Shown piece by piece: positions 24,877-32,519 of a stretch of 32,519 bases of DNA. Below the pieces are notes generated by a model, which saw only the letters and a program-made list of their open reading frames with translations, did no database searches and was not told the DNA's origin. Origin of the DNA: an uncultured Pelagibacteraceae bacterium (GTDB taxonomy: Bacteria; Pseudomonadota; Alphaproteobacteria; Pelagibacterales; Pelagibacteraceae); contig CABYZW010000009.1 of assembly GCA_902523615.1 (NCBI GenBank), positions 1 to 32,519 of the forward strand, in the 5' to 3' direction. How positions within the stretch are numbered: position 1 is the stretch's first letter; every line of letters begins with the position of its first letter. The position numbers were made by a program, and so were the translations under genes.

Positions 24877-26687
24877 TGATTAAAGGTAATTTTATAGACA
24901 ATTTACCTAAGGTTTATGGAATCTATACAGGTGGTTTTTTAGCTTTCATAATCATTATGTCGATTGCCGAGCAGATGGGTATGACAGCGAAAACAATTGG
25001 TATTTGTTTCGTTGCCTTCACAGTAGCCATCTATGCTATAATTGGTTATCTATCACGTACAGCACAAGCTGATGCGTATTACGTAGCTGGAAGACAAGTA
25101 CCAACCGTGTTTAACGGAATGGCAACAGCAGCAGACTGGATGTCTGGTGCATCATTCGTTGCTATGGCAGGTGGTATTTACTTTAAAGGTTATGGTTATA
25201 TGGCGCTGCTTGTAGGTTGGACTGGTGGATATGTATTAGTCGCATCACTATTAGCACCTTACTTAAGAAAATTTGGATGTTATACAGTTCCAGATTTTAT
25301 AGGTACGAGATACGGTGGTAATTTAAGTAGATTCATGGCAGTGGTAGTTTTAACTGTTGCTTCATTTACTTACGTGACTGCACAAATTAACGCCACAGGT
25401 ACAATTGCATCTGTTGCACTTGATATTCCATTCCAATACGCTGTATACGTTGGACTAGTAAGTATCTTACTTTGTTCAATGTTGGGTGGTATGAGAGGAG
25501 TAACTTGGACACAGGTAGCTCAATATATCGTACTAATCATAGCTTACTTATTACCAGTATTCTGGATCAGTAACAAAATGGGTGCTGGTTTCTTCCCACA
25601 CTTTATGTTAGCTGATGAAGTTGCTAGGATTGGTGAGTTAGAACAGCAATTTGGTTTTGTTGCAAATACAAAAGAGAGTCTTGCAATGGTACCAAAAGGT
25701 CTAGCTGGAATAACTAAAGCTCACTCAGCGGTTAACGCTACACCTTGGGCATTTATTTCATTAGCATTGGCAATGATGATGGGAACAGCTTCATTACCGC
25801 ACGTGATGATGAGATACTTTACAACTCCGAGTGTGAAAGCAGCAAGAAAATCAGTAGGTTGGTCTTTATTCTTTATCTTCCTACTTTATTCTTCTGCACC
25901 AATGTTAGCTACGCTGTCTAAATTGTCATTGATTGACCCGTCATTACCTACTGGTATTATTGGTAAATCAATTGCAGAAGTTCAAGCGATAGATTGGTAT
26001 CAAAACTGGAACCAAGCAAACTTAATGTTTGTAAGCGACTTTAACGGAAATGGAACACTTGAATTAAATGAGTTTTTCATGGGTGGTAAAGCCGTAGTGT
26101 TAGCAACCCCAGAAATAGCAGGATTACCATACGTAATCTCAGGTCTGGTTGCTGCTGGAGGTATGGCTGCTGCCATGTCAACAGCTGATGGTTTGATTTT
26201 AGCAATTGCAAACGCAATCTCACACGATGTTTATTATAAAATCATCGATCCAAAGGCTGAGACTGCGAAGAGACTAGTTGTTGCAAGGGTATTACTTGTA
26301 GTAATTGGTTTTGCAGGAGCAACAATCGCAGCTCTTGAAATACAAGGTATTTTAGGTTCAGTAATTTGGGCTTTTGACTTTGCTATGTCAGGACTATTCT
26401 TCCCGCTAGTACTTGGTGTATGGTGGAAGAGAGCTAACAAAGAAGGTGCTATAGCTGGTATGGCTTTAGGATTAATTTCTGGTGCTGCTTACCTAGTTTG
26501 GGTAAGAACAGGTGGAAGTGGATTCTTAGGTATTACTCAGTTAACATTTGGTATCTTTGGTTCAGCTGTCAGCTTAGTTTCTATGGTTGTGGTCAGTTTA
26601 ATGACCTCGGAGCCAAGTGCAGCTACGCAAAGAATGGTTGACGAAGTTAGAGTACCAGCTGGTAGATCTATCATCGGCAAACAATAA
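24876..26687 (+). CDS. sodium:solute symporter, VC_2705/ActP-like (acetate or other small carboxylate)
   Basis: A 603-residue SSS-family transporter with about 13 helices. The SSS signature is seen around ATAADWMSGASFVAMAGG (83-100), the FGCYTVPDFIGTRYGG loop follows, and there is a conserved AGGMAAAMSTADGLILAIANA helix (about residues 425-445, only part quoted). The loop at 388-399 has the pattern of an EF-hand calcium site (Asp388, Asn390, Asn392, Thr394, Glu396, Glu399). With DUF4212 and acs nearby, acetate or a similar carboxylate is the likely substrate. The codon choice is richer in C-ending and GGT/GCA codons than in neighbouring genes, which suggests strong expression. A clear terminator follows. 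Confidence 0.93.
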   Translation: MIKGNFIDNLPKVYGIYTGGFLAFIIIMSIAEQMGMTAKTIGICFVAFTVAIYAIIGYLSRTAQADAYYVAGRQVPTVFNGMATAADWMSGASFVAMAGGIYFKGYGYMALLVGWTGGYVLVASLLAPYLRKFGCYTVPDFIGTRYGGNLSRFMAVVVLTVASFTYVTAQINATGTIASVALDIPFQYAVYVGLVSILLCSMLGGMRGVTWTQVAQYIVLIIAYLLPVFWISNKMGAGFFPHFMLADEVARIGELEQQFGFVANTKESLAMVPKGLAGITKAHSAVNATPWAFISLALAMMMGTASLPHVMMRYFTTPSVKAARKSVGWSLFFIFLLYSSAPMLATLSKLSLIDPSLPTGIIGKSIAEVQAIDWYQNWNQANLMFVSDFNGNGTLELNEFFMGGKAVVLATPEIAGLPYVISGLVAAGGMAAAMSTADGLILAIANAISHDVYYKIIDPKAETAKRLVVARVLLVVIGFAGATIAALEIQGILGSVIWAFDFAMSGLFFPLVLGVWWKRANKEGAIAGMALGLISGAAYLVWVRTGGSGFLGITQLTFGIFGSAVSLVSMVVVSLMTSEPSAATQRMVDEVRVPAGRSIIGKQ

Positions 26688-26699
26688 AATAGTCTTTCT

Positions 26700-26725
26700 A
26701 AGGGGCGATTAATTTCGCCCCTTTT
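26700..26725 (+). terminator. rho-independent terminator after the symporter gene
   Basis: A perfect 9-base-pair stem, AAGGGGCGA at 26700-26708 and TCGCCCCTT at 26715-26723, with a 6-base loop TTAATT and T residues after it. It is the most G+C-rich hairpin noticed in the window and starts 12 bases after the stop codon. It probably closes the DUF4212/symporter transcript. Confidence 0.92.
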
Positions 26726-26757
26726 AATTTTAATCTTTTTCCAATATAAATTCGTAA

Positions 26758-27114
26758 ATGTCAGCTAACTTTCATCCCTTAGTTTACATAATCGACTATA
26801 TTTTTGGTGTAATCATGTGGACTTTAATTGGAAGAGTTGCAATGAATATCTTTCAAAGAGAAGATTCCCAATTTTTTTTCATGAAGGTATTTGTTAAATT
26901 TACAAATCCATTGCTTAAAATATTTAAACCATTGACACCCTCATTCATAATTCAACCATTAGTCCCTTTATATGTGGCGTGGTTTTTCTTTATGATAAGA
27001 TTTTACCTAATGCCTTGGATTTTAGGTTATTCTGTTATGGGTATGCTATCTTTTCCTTTGGAAAGTGAAATTTCGAGGCAAATATATCAATTTTTTAATT
27101 CAATTAAATTTTAA
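26758..27114 (+). CDS. small membrane protein, weakly YggT-like
   Basis: A 118-residue protein with three hydrophobic blocks (about residues 8-30, 62-85 and 86-100). The sequence FTNPLLKIFKPLTPSFI followed by a hydrophobic stretch is reminiscent of the YggT layout (P-x-L near a proline-containing loop), but the match is too weak to name it. It begins 32 bases after the symporter terminator and 27 bases before rpe, so it is probably the first gene of the rpe-heparinase-purH run. The function is unknown. Confidence 0.65.
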   Translation: MSANFHPLVYIIDYIFGVIMWTLIGRVAMNIFQREDSQFFFMKVFVKFTNPLLKIFKPLTPSFIIQPLVPLYVAWFFFMIRFYLMPWILGYSVMGMLSFPLESEISRQIYQFFNSIKF

Positions 27115-27141
27115 AAATTGATACTAGTAAATTAGTTTTTA

Positions 27142-27801
27142 ATGAAAAAAATACAAATTTCACCATCCATTTTATCAGCTGATTTTAGTCAATTAGGTTT
27201 AGAGATTACAAGATTAGAGAACGCTGGAGCAGATATGATACACGTAGATGTAATGGATGGTCACTTTGTACCAAATTTAACTATTGGTCCACCTGTAATC
27301 AAAGCTTTAAAAAATAAAACTAATATACCCTTTGATGTACACCTAATGATTTCGCCAGTTCACAAATACATACAAGCTTATGCTGATGCTGGTGCAGATA
27401 TAATAACCATTCATCCTGAAGCCACAGAAAATCTCAAAGCTTCAATTCTTAAAATTAAAGAACTTAATAAAAAAGTAGGAGTTTCTTTAAATCCAGAAAC
27501 TGAAATTAATACTATTATCGATCACTTAAACGAAATAGACCTAGTTTTAATAATGAGTGTTAACCCTGGCTTTGGGGGACAAAAATTTATGCCTGAAGTT
27601 TTAAAAAAAATAAAAAATTTGAAGAGAATTCAAGAGGAAAAAAATATAAATTTTGACATAGAAATTGATGGTGGAATAAATTTTGAAAATTATAAAGATG
27701 CTATCAAAGCTGGTGCAAATATTTTAGTTTCTGGCACTACAATTTTTAAAAGCAATAATGGGGATGTTAAAAAGAATATTGAATTATTAAAATCAGAGTA
27801 A
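27142..27801 (+). CDS. rpe: ribulose-phosphate 3-epimerase
   Basis: A 219-residue TIM-barrel enzyme that interconverts ribulose-5-phosphate and xylulose-5-phosphate in the pentose phosphate pathway. Family motifs are all present: SPSILSADFSQLG at the N terminus, HVDVMDGHFVPNLTIG with the metal His and Asp, FDVHLMI, MSVNPGFGGQKFMP and EIDGGINFEN with the catalytic Asp, then SGTTIFK for phosphate binding. The length is normal. The heparinase-like gene starts 4 bases downstream, so they are co-transcribed. Confidence 0.97.
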   Translation: MKKIQISPSILSADFSQLGLEITRLENAGADMIHVDVMDGHFVPNLTIGPPVIKALKNKTNIPFDVHLMISPVHKYIQAYADAGADIITIHPEATENLKASILKIKELNKKVGVSLNPETEINTIIDHLNEIDLVLIMSVNPGFGGQKFMPEVLKKIKNLKRIQEEKNINFDIEIDGGINFENYKDAIKAGANILVSGTTIFKSNNGDVKKNIELLKSE

Positions 27802-27805
27802 ATCT

Positions 27806-29410
27806 ATGATTTATATAAATCAATTTTTTTTAAATATTTTCAATCAACTTAGACAAATTTATCTTTGCTCCAAACTTTATGACAAAAGAATTTCAAAAAT
27901 TAACAATAAGGATTTAATTTATAAACCAAGCCCTCACTTTCTTTCATCTCTTTTTAAATATGATAAAAAAATCAAGATTGAAAATTTTTCTGTTGATGCG
28001 GTTTGGAAAAGTGAAAAATTAAATAACAAAGAGTTCAAACGTTTAAATAATTTTTTTTGGATTTTAAGTCTTGATCTAAAATCATCAAAAAAAACTGTGC
28101 AATCATTTATAACCTATTGGATTAATAAAAATCAAAAATATGACAATAGAAGTTGGAATTCTGATCTAACAGCAAAGAGAATTATTTCTTGGTTGTCCTG
28201 TCACAATCTTACTTATGATGAAAGCGACAAACATTACAAAAATAGTTTTAATATTTTGATTCAAAAACAAACGAACCATTTAATTAATGAAATTAAAAGA
28301 TCAGAGCTTATAGACGATAAATTAATAATTTGCGCTTCCATAATACTTGTTGGCTTATGTTATAAAAATGAAAGATCTTACCTATCTTTCGGTTCCAATC
28401 TTTTAAAAAAAATATCAAAGGAAACACTAGATAATTATTGCTTTCCAAAATCAAGAAATGTGAAACAGTTAGTTTTTTACTTAAAGTATTTTGTTTTGAT
28501 AAGGGAGTGGTATAAAGAGTCTCAAACTGAAATTCCAGAATATATCAACGAAACAATTCATTATCTTGGACAGGGTTATGCATTCATTTGGCAAAGTATC
28601 AATTGTGACTTGCTTTTTAATGGTAATACCAATTCAAGTAATGAAAGTTTTGACGGCTATCTAGAAAGACTAGGATATAAATTTAAAAATGAAAGCCAGG
28701 AGTTAGGTGGTTATATAATTTTTAAAAATAAAAAGATATGTTTGGCAATGGATATTGGATCAACTCCTAATGCAAAATATACAAAAGATTATCAAGCAGG
28801 TGCTTTGTCATTTGAAATATTGTCTAATGGTAAGAAGCTAATAAGTAATTGTGGTTACTACAAAAAAGCAAATAATAATCTTAATCGTATTTCAAAATCC
28901 TCGTCCGCTCAAAACACATTAACAATTGATGATCATTCTTCATGTCAATTCAATAAAATAGATAATTCTTGGATTATCAAAAAAGGTATCAAAATATTAA
29001 AAAAGGACAGTATTTTTAAAAAAGATTATTGGAAGATTAATGCTTCACACAATGGATATCAAAAAAAATACAATTCTATTCACGAAAGAGAAATTGAGTT
29101 TTATCCAGAGCAAATGACCTTTATTGGTAAAGATACAATATTAAAAAAAAAAAATTACAATTATAAATTCGATATAAGATTTCATTTTGAGCCAACTGTA
29201 AAATTAATGAAAACGCAAGATAATAAAACAATCCTGATAGAATTAGCAGATGAGGGCTGGAAATTTACATGTGAAAACCACGATATTAATATTGATAATG
29301 GATTGTATTTCGGTAATAAAAATTTATACACTGATAATCAAAATATTTTTATTGCTGGAATTTCAAACAAACAGACAGAAAATATCAGATGGGAGATAAA
29401 AAAAATATGA
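27806..29410 (+). CDS. heparinase II/III-like protein
   Basis: A 534-residue protein without an obvious signal peptide. The N-terminal half is helical (alpha-toroid-like, with FITYWINKNQKY and SWNSDLTAKRIISW). From about residue 285 the heparinase II/III-like domain (PF07940) follows: LERLGYKFKNESQELGGY, LAMDIGSTPN, QAGALSFEI, SNCGYY, and SAQNTLTIDDHSS with the conserved Asn and His region. Such genes commonly sit just upstream of purH in Alphaproteobacteria. The polysaccharide substrate and cell location are unknown. It shares ATGA with purH at its 3' end. Confidence 0.88.
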   Translation: MIYINQFFLNIFNQLRQIYLCSKLYDKRISKINNKDLIYKPSPHFLSSLFKYDKKIKIENFSVDAVWKSEKLNNKEFKRLNNFFWILSLDLKSSKKTVQSFITYWINKNQKYDNRSWNSDLTAKRIISWLSCHNLTYDESDKHYKNSFNILIQKQTNHLINEIKRSELIDDKLIICASIILVGLCYKNERSYLSFGSNLLKKISKETLDNYCFPKSRNVKQLVFYLKYFVLIREWYKESQTEIPEYINETIHYLGQGYAFIWQSINCDLLFNGNTNSSNESFDGYLERLGYKFKNESQELGGYIIFKNKKICLAMDIGSTPNAKYTKDYQAGALSFEILSNGKKLISNCGYYKKANNNLNRISKSSSAQNTLTIDDHSSCQFNKIDNSWIIKKGIKILKKDSIFKKDYWKINASHNGYQKKYNSIHEREIEFYPEQMTFIGKDTILKKKNYNYKFDIRFHFEPTVKLMKTQDNKTILIELADEGWKFTCENHDINIDNGLYFGNKNLYTDNQNIFIAGISNKQTENIRWEIKKI

Positions 29411-30942
29411 TGAAAAAAATCAAATCGGCTTTAATTTCTGTATCTGACAAATCCAATTTAGTTTCACTTTTAAAAATATTAAAAAAAAATAATATCAAAT
29501 TGATTAGTTCTGGTGGGACTTTTAAAACTATTCAAAAACTTAAATATAAGTGTTTGAAAATTTCTGAATTTACTGGCTCAAATGAAATTCTTGGAGGAAG
29601 AGTTAAAACACTCCACCCAAAAATCTATGCGGGAATTTTAAACGAAAGAAAAAATAAACTTCACCTAAAAGAACTAAAAAAACATAATTTTGAAAATATA
29701 GATTTAGTAATTGCGAATTTTTATCCTTTTCAGAAAAAAGTAAAAACAAAAAACCACAGCAAAATAATTGAAAATATTGATATTGGAGGACCAACAATGA
29801 TTAGAGCTGCTGCGAAAAATTATAGCGATGTAACTGTAATTACTTCTCCTGAAAATTATACGGAACTTATAGATGAATTAAAAAATAACAATGGTAGCAC
29901 TACATTAAATTTTAGGAGAAAAATGTCATGTTTAGCATTCGCTGAAACAGCATATTATGATTCTTTAATATCTAATTATTTTAATATGAACTCTAACTTG
30001 GTTTTTCCCAAAAAAAAAATCATTAGTGCAAATTTAATTGAAAAACTCAGGTATGGAGAGAATCCTCATCAATCAAGTGCAATTTACTCACAAAGTGAAA
30101 ATTTGAAAATTAATCAAATACACGGAAAACAATTAAGTTATAATAACTACAATGATATTTATTCAGCCTTAACAATATCAAGAACCTTTCCCAAAAATAA
30201 AGGTACCGTAATAGTTAAACATGCAAACCCTTGCGGAGCATCAATTGTAAAGAATAATCTAGAAAGTTATAAACTTGCACTTACTTGTGACCCCATAAGT
30301 GCATTTGGAGGAATAGTTTCCTGTAATTTTAAAATCACAAAAACTCTAGCACTTGAGTTAAATAAAATTTTTCTTGAAGTAATCATTGCCAATGGCTTTG
30401 ATGCAAGTGCTTTAAGATTATTAAAAAAGAAAAAAAACTTAAGACTTATTGATGCGTCTAACTTTTCATCAAATGAGATTTATAAATTTAATTCAATAAG
30501 TGACTCTATTTTAATACAATCTGAGGATAATAAAGTTTTTTCTAAAAAGAATTTTAGAATTGTTTCAAGAAAAAAACCAAATAAATTGCAATTTGAAAAT
30601 TTAATATTTGCGTTTAATATTTGTAGATATGTTAAGTCTAATGCAATTGTAATCGTAAGAAATAAAACTACTGCAGGTATTGGATCGGGACAACCTAGTA
30701 GACTTGACAGTTGCAAAATAGCAATAGATAAGATGAAAAAATTTTTAAAATCAAAGGAGGATATTGTTGCTGCCTCAGATGCTTTTTTTCCTTTTACTGA
30801 CGCTATAGAAAAATTGGTTCAAGCTGGGGTAAGAGCTATTATTCAGCCTCGTGGTTCAATTAATGATAAAGAAATTATTAAATTTGCAAATGCAACTGAT
30901 ACTGTTTTGGTGTTTTCAGATACAAGACATTTTAGACATTAA
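29407..30942 (+). CDS. purH: bifunctional AICAR formyltransferase/IMP cyclohydrolase
   Basis: A 511-residue enzyme for the last two steps of IMP synthesis, using 10-formyl-THF. The MGS-like IMP cyclohydrolase part comes first (ALISVSDKSNL, SSGGTFKTI, GGRVKTLHPKIYAGIL, NIDIGGPTMIRAAAKN). The formyltransferase part follows with RYGENPHQSSAIY, VKHANPCGAS, PISAFGGIVS, TAGIGSGQPSRLDS and SDAFFPFTDAIE. The start is one of the ATGATG codons at 29407 or 29410, which overlap the upstream TGA; the frame extends to 29389, but only inside the previous gene. The 3' end overlaps the convergent dehydratase gene by 11 bases. Confidence 0.97.
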   Translation: MMKKIKSALISVSDKSNLVSLLKILKKNNIKLISSGGTFKTIQKLKYKCLKISEFTGSNEILGGRVKTLHPKIYAGILNERKNKLHLKELKKHNFENIDLVIANFYPFQKKVKTKNHSKIIENIDIGGPTMIRAAAKNYSDVTVITSPENYTELIDELKNNNGSTTLNFRRKMSCLAFAETAYYDSLISNYFNMNSNLVFPKKKIISANLIEKLRYGENPHQSSAIYSQSENLKINQIHGKQLSYNNYNDIYSALTISRTFPKNKGTVIVKHANPCGASIVKNNLESYKLALTCDPISAFGGIVSCNFKITKTLALELNKIFLEVIIANGFDASALRLLKKKKNLRLIDASNFSSNEIYKFNSISDSILIQSEDNKVFSKKNFRIVSRKKPNKLQFENLIFAFNICRYVKSNAIVIVRNKTTAGIGSGQPSRLDSCKIAIDKMKKFLKSKEDIVAASDAFFPFTDAIEKLVQAGVRAIIQPRGSINDKEIIKFANATDTVLVFSDTRHFRH

Positions 30943-31273
30943 TCTGATCAATTTTAGAAGCTAAAATAAAATCGTTCTCAGACAAACCCTCTATAGCATG
31001 AGTTGTAATATTGACTTTCGCATATCCCCAACCAAAAGAAATCTCAGGATGATGGCCTTCTTCCTCTGACAATTTTCCTACCTGATTAACAAAATTTTGA
31101 CTTAATAAAAAATTTTTGAAAACAAAATTTTTTTCTAACAAATAAACATTCTTCTCATTTTTAACAATGTTCCAACCATCGACCTTTTTTTGATATTTAT
31201 GTATTTCTGAAATATCAAATGCAGCCACACCACCTTCGCATGGAGCACATTTTTTTTCAAATAACTTATCCAT
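30932..31273 (-). CDS. pterin-4a-carbinolamine dehydratase
   Basis: A 113-residue protein. The active-site signature EEGHHPEISFGWGYAKV and the second histidine in THAIEGLSENDF identify the DCoH/PCD family (PF01329), which dehydrates 4a-hydroxy-tetrahydropterins. The N-terminal CAPCEGG is common in bacterial members. No aromatic amino-acid hydroxylase lies in the window, so the pterin source is unclear. Its ATG overlaps the upstream FkbM-type gene by 8 bases (31266-31273), and its 3' end overlaps purH. Confidence 0.95.
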   Translation of the reverse strand: MDKLFEKKCAPCEGGVAAFDISEIHKYQKKVDGWNIVKNEKNVYLLEKNFVFKNFLLSQNFVNQVGKLSEEEGHHPEISFGWGYAKVNITTHAIEGLSENDFILASKIDQINV

Positions 31274-32180
31274 TTTTCTTAAATAGCTCTAATTGCTTAG
31301 ATGAGTCTTTGACTAAGAAATAATTACCTATTGTCTTATGATTATCATCAAGTTGATTTAAATTTAAAATTATATCTTCCAAATTTGTCTGCTTTTTTTT
31401 TGTATCATAAATATTATAATTATTTTCAATCATAAAATTTTTTAAAAAATTTATATTTTCATTATTATCAAATATAAACTTAGAAAATTCAATGATGATA
31501 ATTGGCGCAAATCTTCTAATTGTCAAATTTGCTCCTTTTAAGGCTTTCATTTCATTGCCTTCTATATCTAATTTTATGAATATTAAAAATTCTTCACAAT
31601 TATAACTCTTTAGCAAAGTATCAATTTTACATGTTTTAATATTTTTTTCTTCTTTTAATCTAAAATTTTTATGGGTTAAAGAGCTCTCCCAATCATTTAC
31701 ACTTTCATTAAAAACAACCTCTAAATCATCTTTGTCTGATATTGCTTTATTGTGAAAGGATATATTTTGTAATTTATTGAGATTATAATTTTTTAAAAAA
31801 TCTAAAGCTGTTTTATTTGATGCCTCTATTGAAATTACTCGATTATTTTTAGAGAGAGATGCTGTATGAAAAGTATAGAACCCGTAATTACATCCACAAT
31901 CTATTAGAAGAATCTTGTGATTATTTGAAAATCTAGTTAAAGTATTAATTTCCTCATAATCTCCGAATTCACATTTTTTTAGTAAATAATAGGAATTGCT
32001 ATTTTTATTTGTACTACAGCTTATCTTAAATTTATAAATCTCTATAACTATGTTACTTGTTAAAATTTTTCTGATAATTCTAAAAATCAAAAAATAAGTG
32101 AATTTTTTTTTATAAGTCCTAATATCTTTATTTTTTAGATAATTCTGAAAAATTGCAGTTATAATTTTAGATTTTATCAC
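31266..32180 (-). CDS. FkbM-type SAM-dependent methyltransferase
   Basis: About 304 residues from the preferred GTG at 32178-32180. The open frame extends to 32234 but would translate the tRNA-Gly gene antisense-frame into a false proline/arginine-rich start, so I reject that part. The FkbM-type methyltransferase core shows LLIDCGCNYGFYTF (SAM loop), ISIEASNKTA (acidic strand end), the KAISD turn and KLDIEGNEMKALKGA. Members methylate sugars or small molecules, often in surface polysaccharide or modified-lipid genes; the substrate here is unknown. The region is exceptionally A+T rich even for this window. It starts 9 bases after the encoded CCA end of the tRNA. Confidence 0.88.
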   Translation of the reverse strand: MIKSKIITAIFQNYLKNKDIRTYKKKFTYFLIFRIIRKILTSNIVIEIYKFKISCSTNKNSNSYYLLKKCEFGDYEEINTLTRFSNNHKILLIDCGCNYGFYTFHTASLSKNNRVISIEASNKTALDFLKNYNLNKLQNISFHNKAISDKDDLEVVFNESVNDWESSLTHKNFRLKEEKNIKTCKIDTLLKSYNCEEFLIFIKLDIEGNEMKALKGANLTIRRFAPIIIIEFSKFIFDNNENINFLKNFMIENNYNIYDTKKKQTNLEDIILNLNQLDDNHKTIGNYFLVKDSSKQLELFKKNG

Positions 32181-32189
32181 ATTTAATTT

Positions 32190-32264
32190 TGGAGCGGGCA
32201 AAGGGGGTCGAACCCTCGACCTTCTCGTTGGCAACGAGACGCTCTACCACTGAGCTATGCCCGC
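32190..32264 (-). tRNA. tRNA-Gly(GCC)
   Basis: On the minus strand the acceptor arms GCGGGCA and TGCCCGC pair fully. The D-arm has GCTCAGTGGTAGAGC, the anticodon arm is TCTCG TTGCCAA CGAGA with anticodon GCC, and the T-arm has GAGGG TTCGACC CCCTT. The discriminator is T, and CCA is encoded (32190-32192). The total is 75 bases. The tRNA is transcribed in the same direction as the FkbM-type gene just downstream. Confidence 0.97.
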
Positions 32265-32335
32265 AATTATTAACCCAATATAGTTAGACAATTTTTTTAA
32301 TTCAAGCAATATAATATATGATATATTATAAAATT

Positions 32336-32519
32336 ATGAAAAAAGATGATTTACCAAAGAAGCTAGCTGTTTTTCCTTTAAGTAATTTTATTATTTTTCC
32401 AAGAACCTCAGTTCCTTTAAATATATTTGAGCCAAGATATGTAGACATGATAAACGATAGCTTAAAAAATAATAAATTTATTGGCATGGTACAACCAAAA
32501 AATTTAAATGAGGAGAATT
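32336..32519 (+). CDS. Lon N-terminal (LON substrate-binding) domain protein, partial
   Basis: The frame opens at ATG 32336 and runs off the window after 61 codons. The N terminus KLAVFPLSNFIIFPRTSVPLNIFEPRY is the LON substrate-binding domain start (cited in part: FPLSNFIIFP, FEPRYVDMI). Alphaproteobacteria often carry a stand-alone protein of this domain of about 200 residues, and full Lon also starts similarly; the missing 3' end would decide. A possible TATAAT stands at 32310-32315, with TAGACA at 32285-32290. Confidence 0.85.
   Translation, partial: MKKDDLPKKLAVFPLSNFIIFPRTSVPLNIFEPRYVDMINDSLKNNKFIGMVQPKNLNEEN

Noticed and set aside
32181..32234. N-terminal extension of the FkbM-type frame (PTRRSRVRPPLPAPK)
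   Set aside because: This stretch is translation of the tRNA-Gly gene; the GTG at 32180 lies outside the tRNA and fits better.
1..32519. CRISPR arrays, insertion sequences, long repeats, rRNA or riboswitches
   Set aside because: No regularly spaced repeats, transposase motifs, terminal inverted repeats or conserved structured leaders were seen on reading through the window.

Overview
The window looks like a piece of a streamlined marine alphaproteobacterial genome, most likely Pelagibacterales (SAR11). The reasons are the strong A+T bias, the near absence of intergenic DNA (no gap exceeds about 150 bases), many 1-11 base gene overlaps, and a gene set typical of that group: an Acs plus DUF4212/sodium symporter pair, DUF2256, divergent photolyases, a heparinase-like gene beside purH, and divergent tsaD and hemC. 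There is no rRNA gene, so the placement is inferred from gene content and composition. I see no CRISPR array, insertion sequence, prophage or integrase.

Layout. 1-2.1 kb (+): the tail of an unidentified gene, a small membrane protein, a PsiE-family protein and a photolyase-like protein whose FAD domain lies at the N terminus. 2.1-3.1 kb (-): a small membrane protein and a cysteine-rich exported protein. 3.1-3.6 kb (+): a secreted fasciclin-domain protein. 3.6-6.9 kb (-): an operon of a polytopic membrane protein, a 43-residue DUF2256 protein with a TTG start, a DUF4174 protein with an extra C-terminal domain, and a secreted FG-GAP/ASPIC protein. 7.0-11.1 kb: a Dpm1-like glycosyltransferase, a PhrB/CryB-type photolyase (-), an SDR protein and a PQQ-type sugar dehydrogenase. 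11.1-14.9 kb: the tesA/ybbA/ybbP divergon, in which tesA and ybbA share a CATG at their start codons. 14.9-16.4 kb: a metallo-beta-lactamase-fold hydrolase and two small membrane proteins. 16.4-20.2 kb (-): hemC-hemD-mscS-yggT-folD. 20.3-23.9 kb (+): tsaD, an EVE-domain gene and acs. 23.9-26.7 kb: an unidentified protein (-), then DUF4212 plus a sodium:solute symporter (+) closed by a clear terminator. 26.8-30.9 kb (+): a small membrane protein, rpe, a heparinase II/III-like protein and purH. 30.9-32.2 kb (-): tRNA-Gly(GCC), an FkbM-type methyltransferase and pterin carbinolamine dehydratase. The 3' edge cuts into a Lon N-terminal-domain protein (+).

Working together: acs and the symporter genes plausibly form a small-carboxylate (acetate) uptake and activation module. 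The two photolyases, DUF2256 and the SDR gene next to the second photolyase suggest a light-damage neighbourhood. hemC/hemD, folD, purH and rpe are core metabolism.

The strongest anomaly is acs. Its reading frame breaks at A AAA AAT TAG (22303-22312), a -1 slippery heptamer followed directly by a stop codon, and full-length Acs can be read only after a -1 shift. This is either a one-base deletion (real or an assembly error) or a recoding or transcriptional-slippage site. Other points worth checking are a PhrB-type photolyase that has lost the CxxC pair of its iron-sulfur ligands, an SDR with Ile in place of the catalytic Tyr, and a photolyase with its domains apparently in reversed order.
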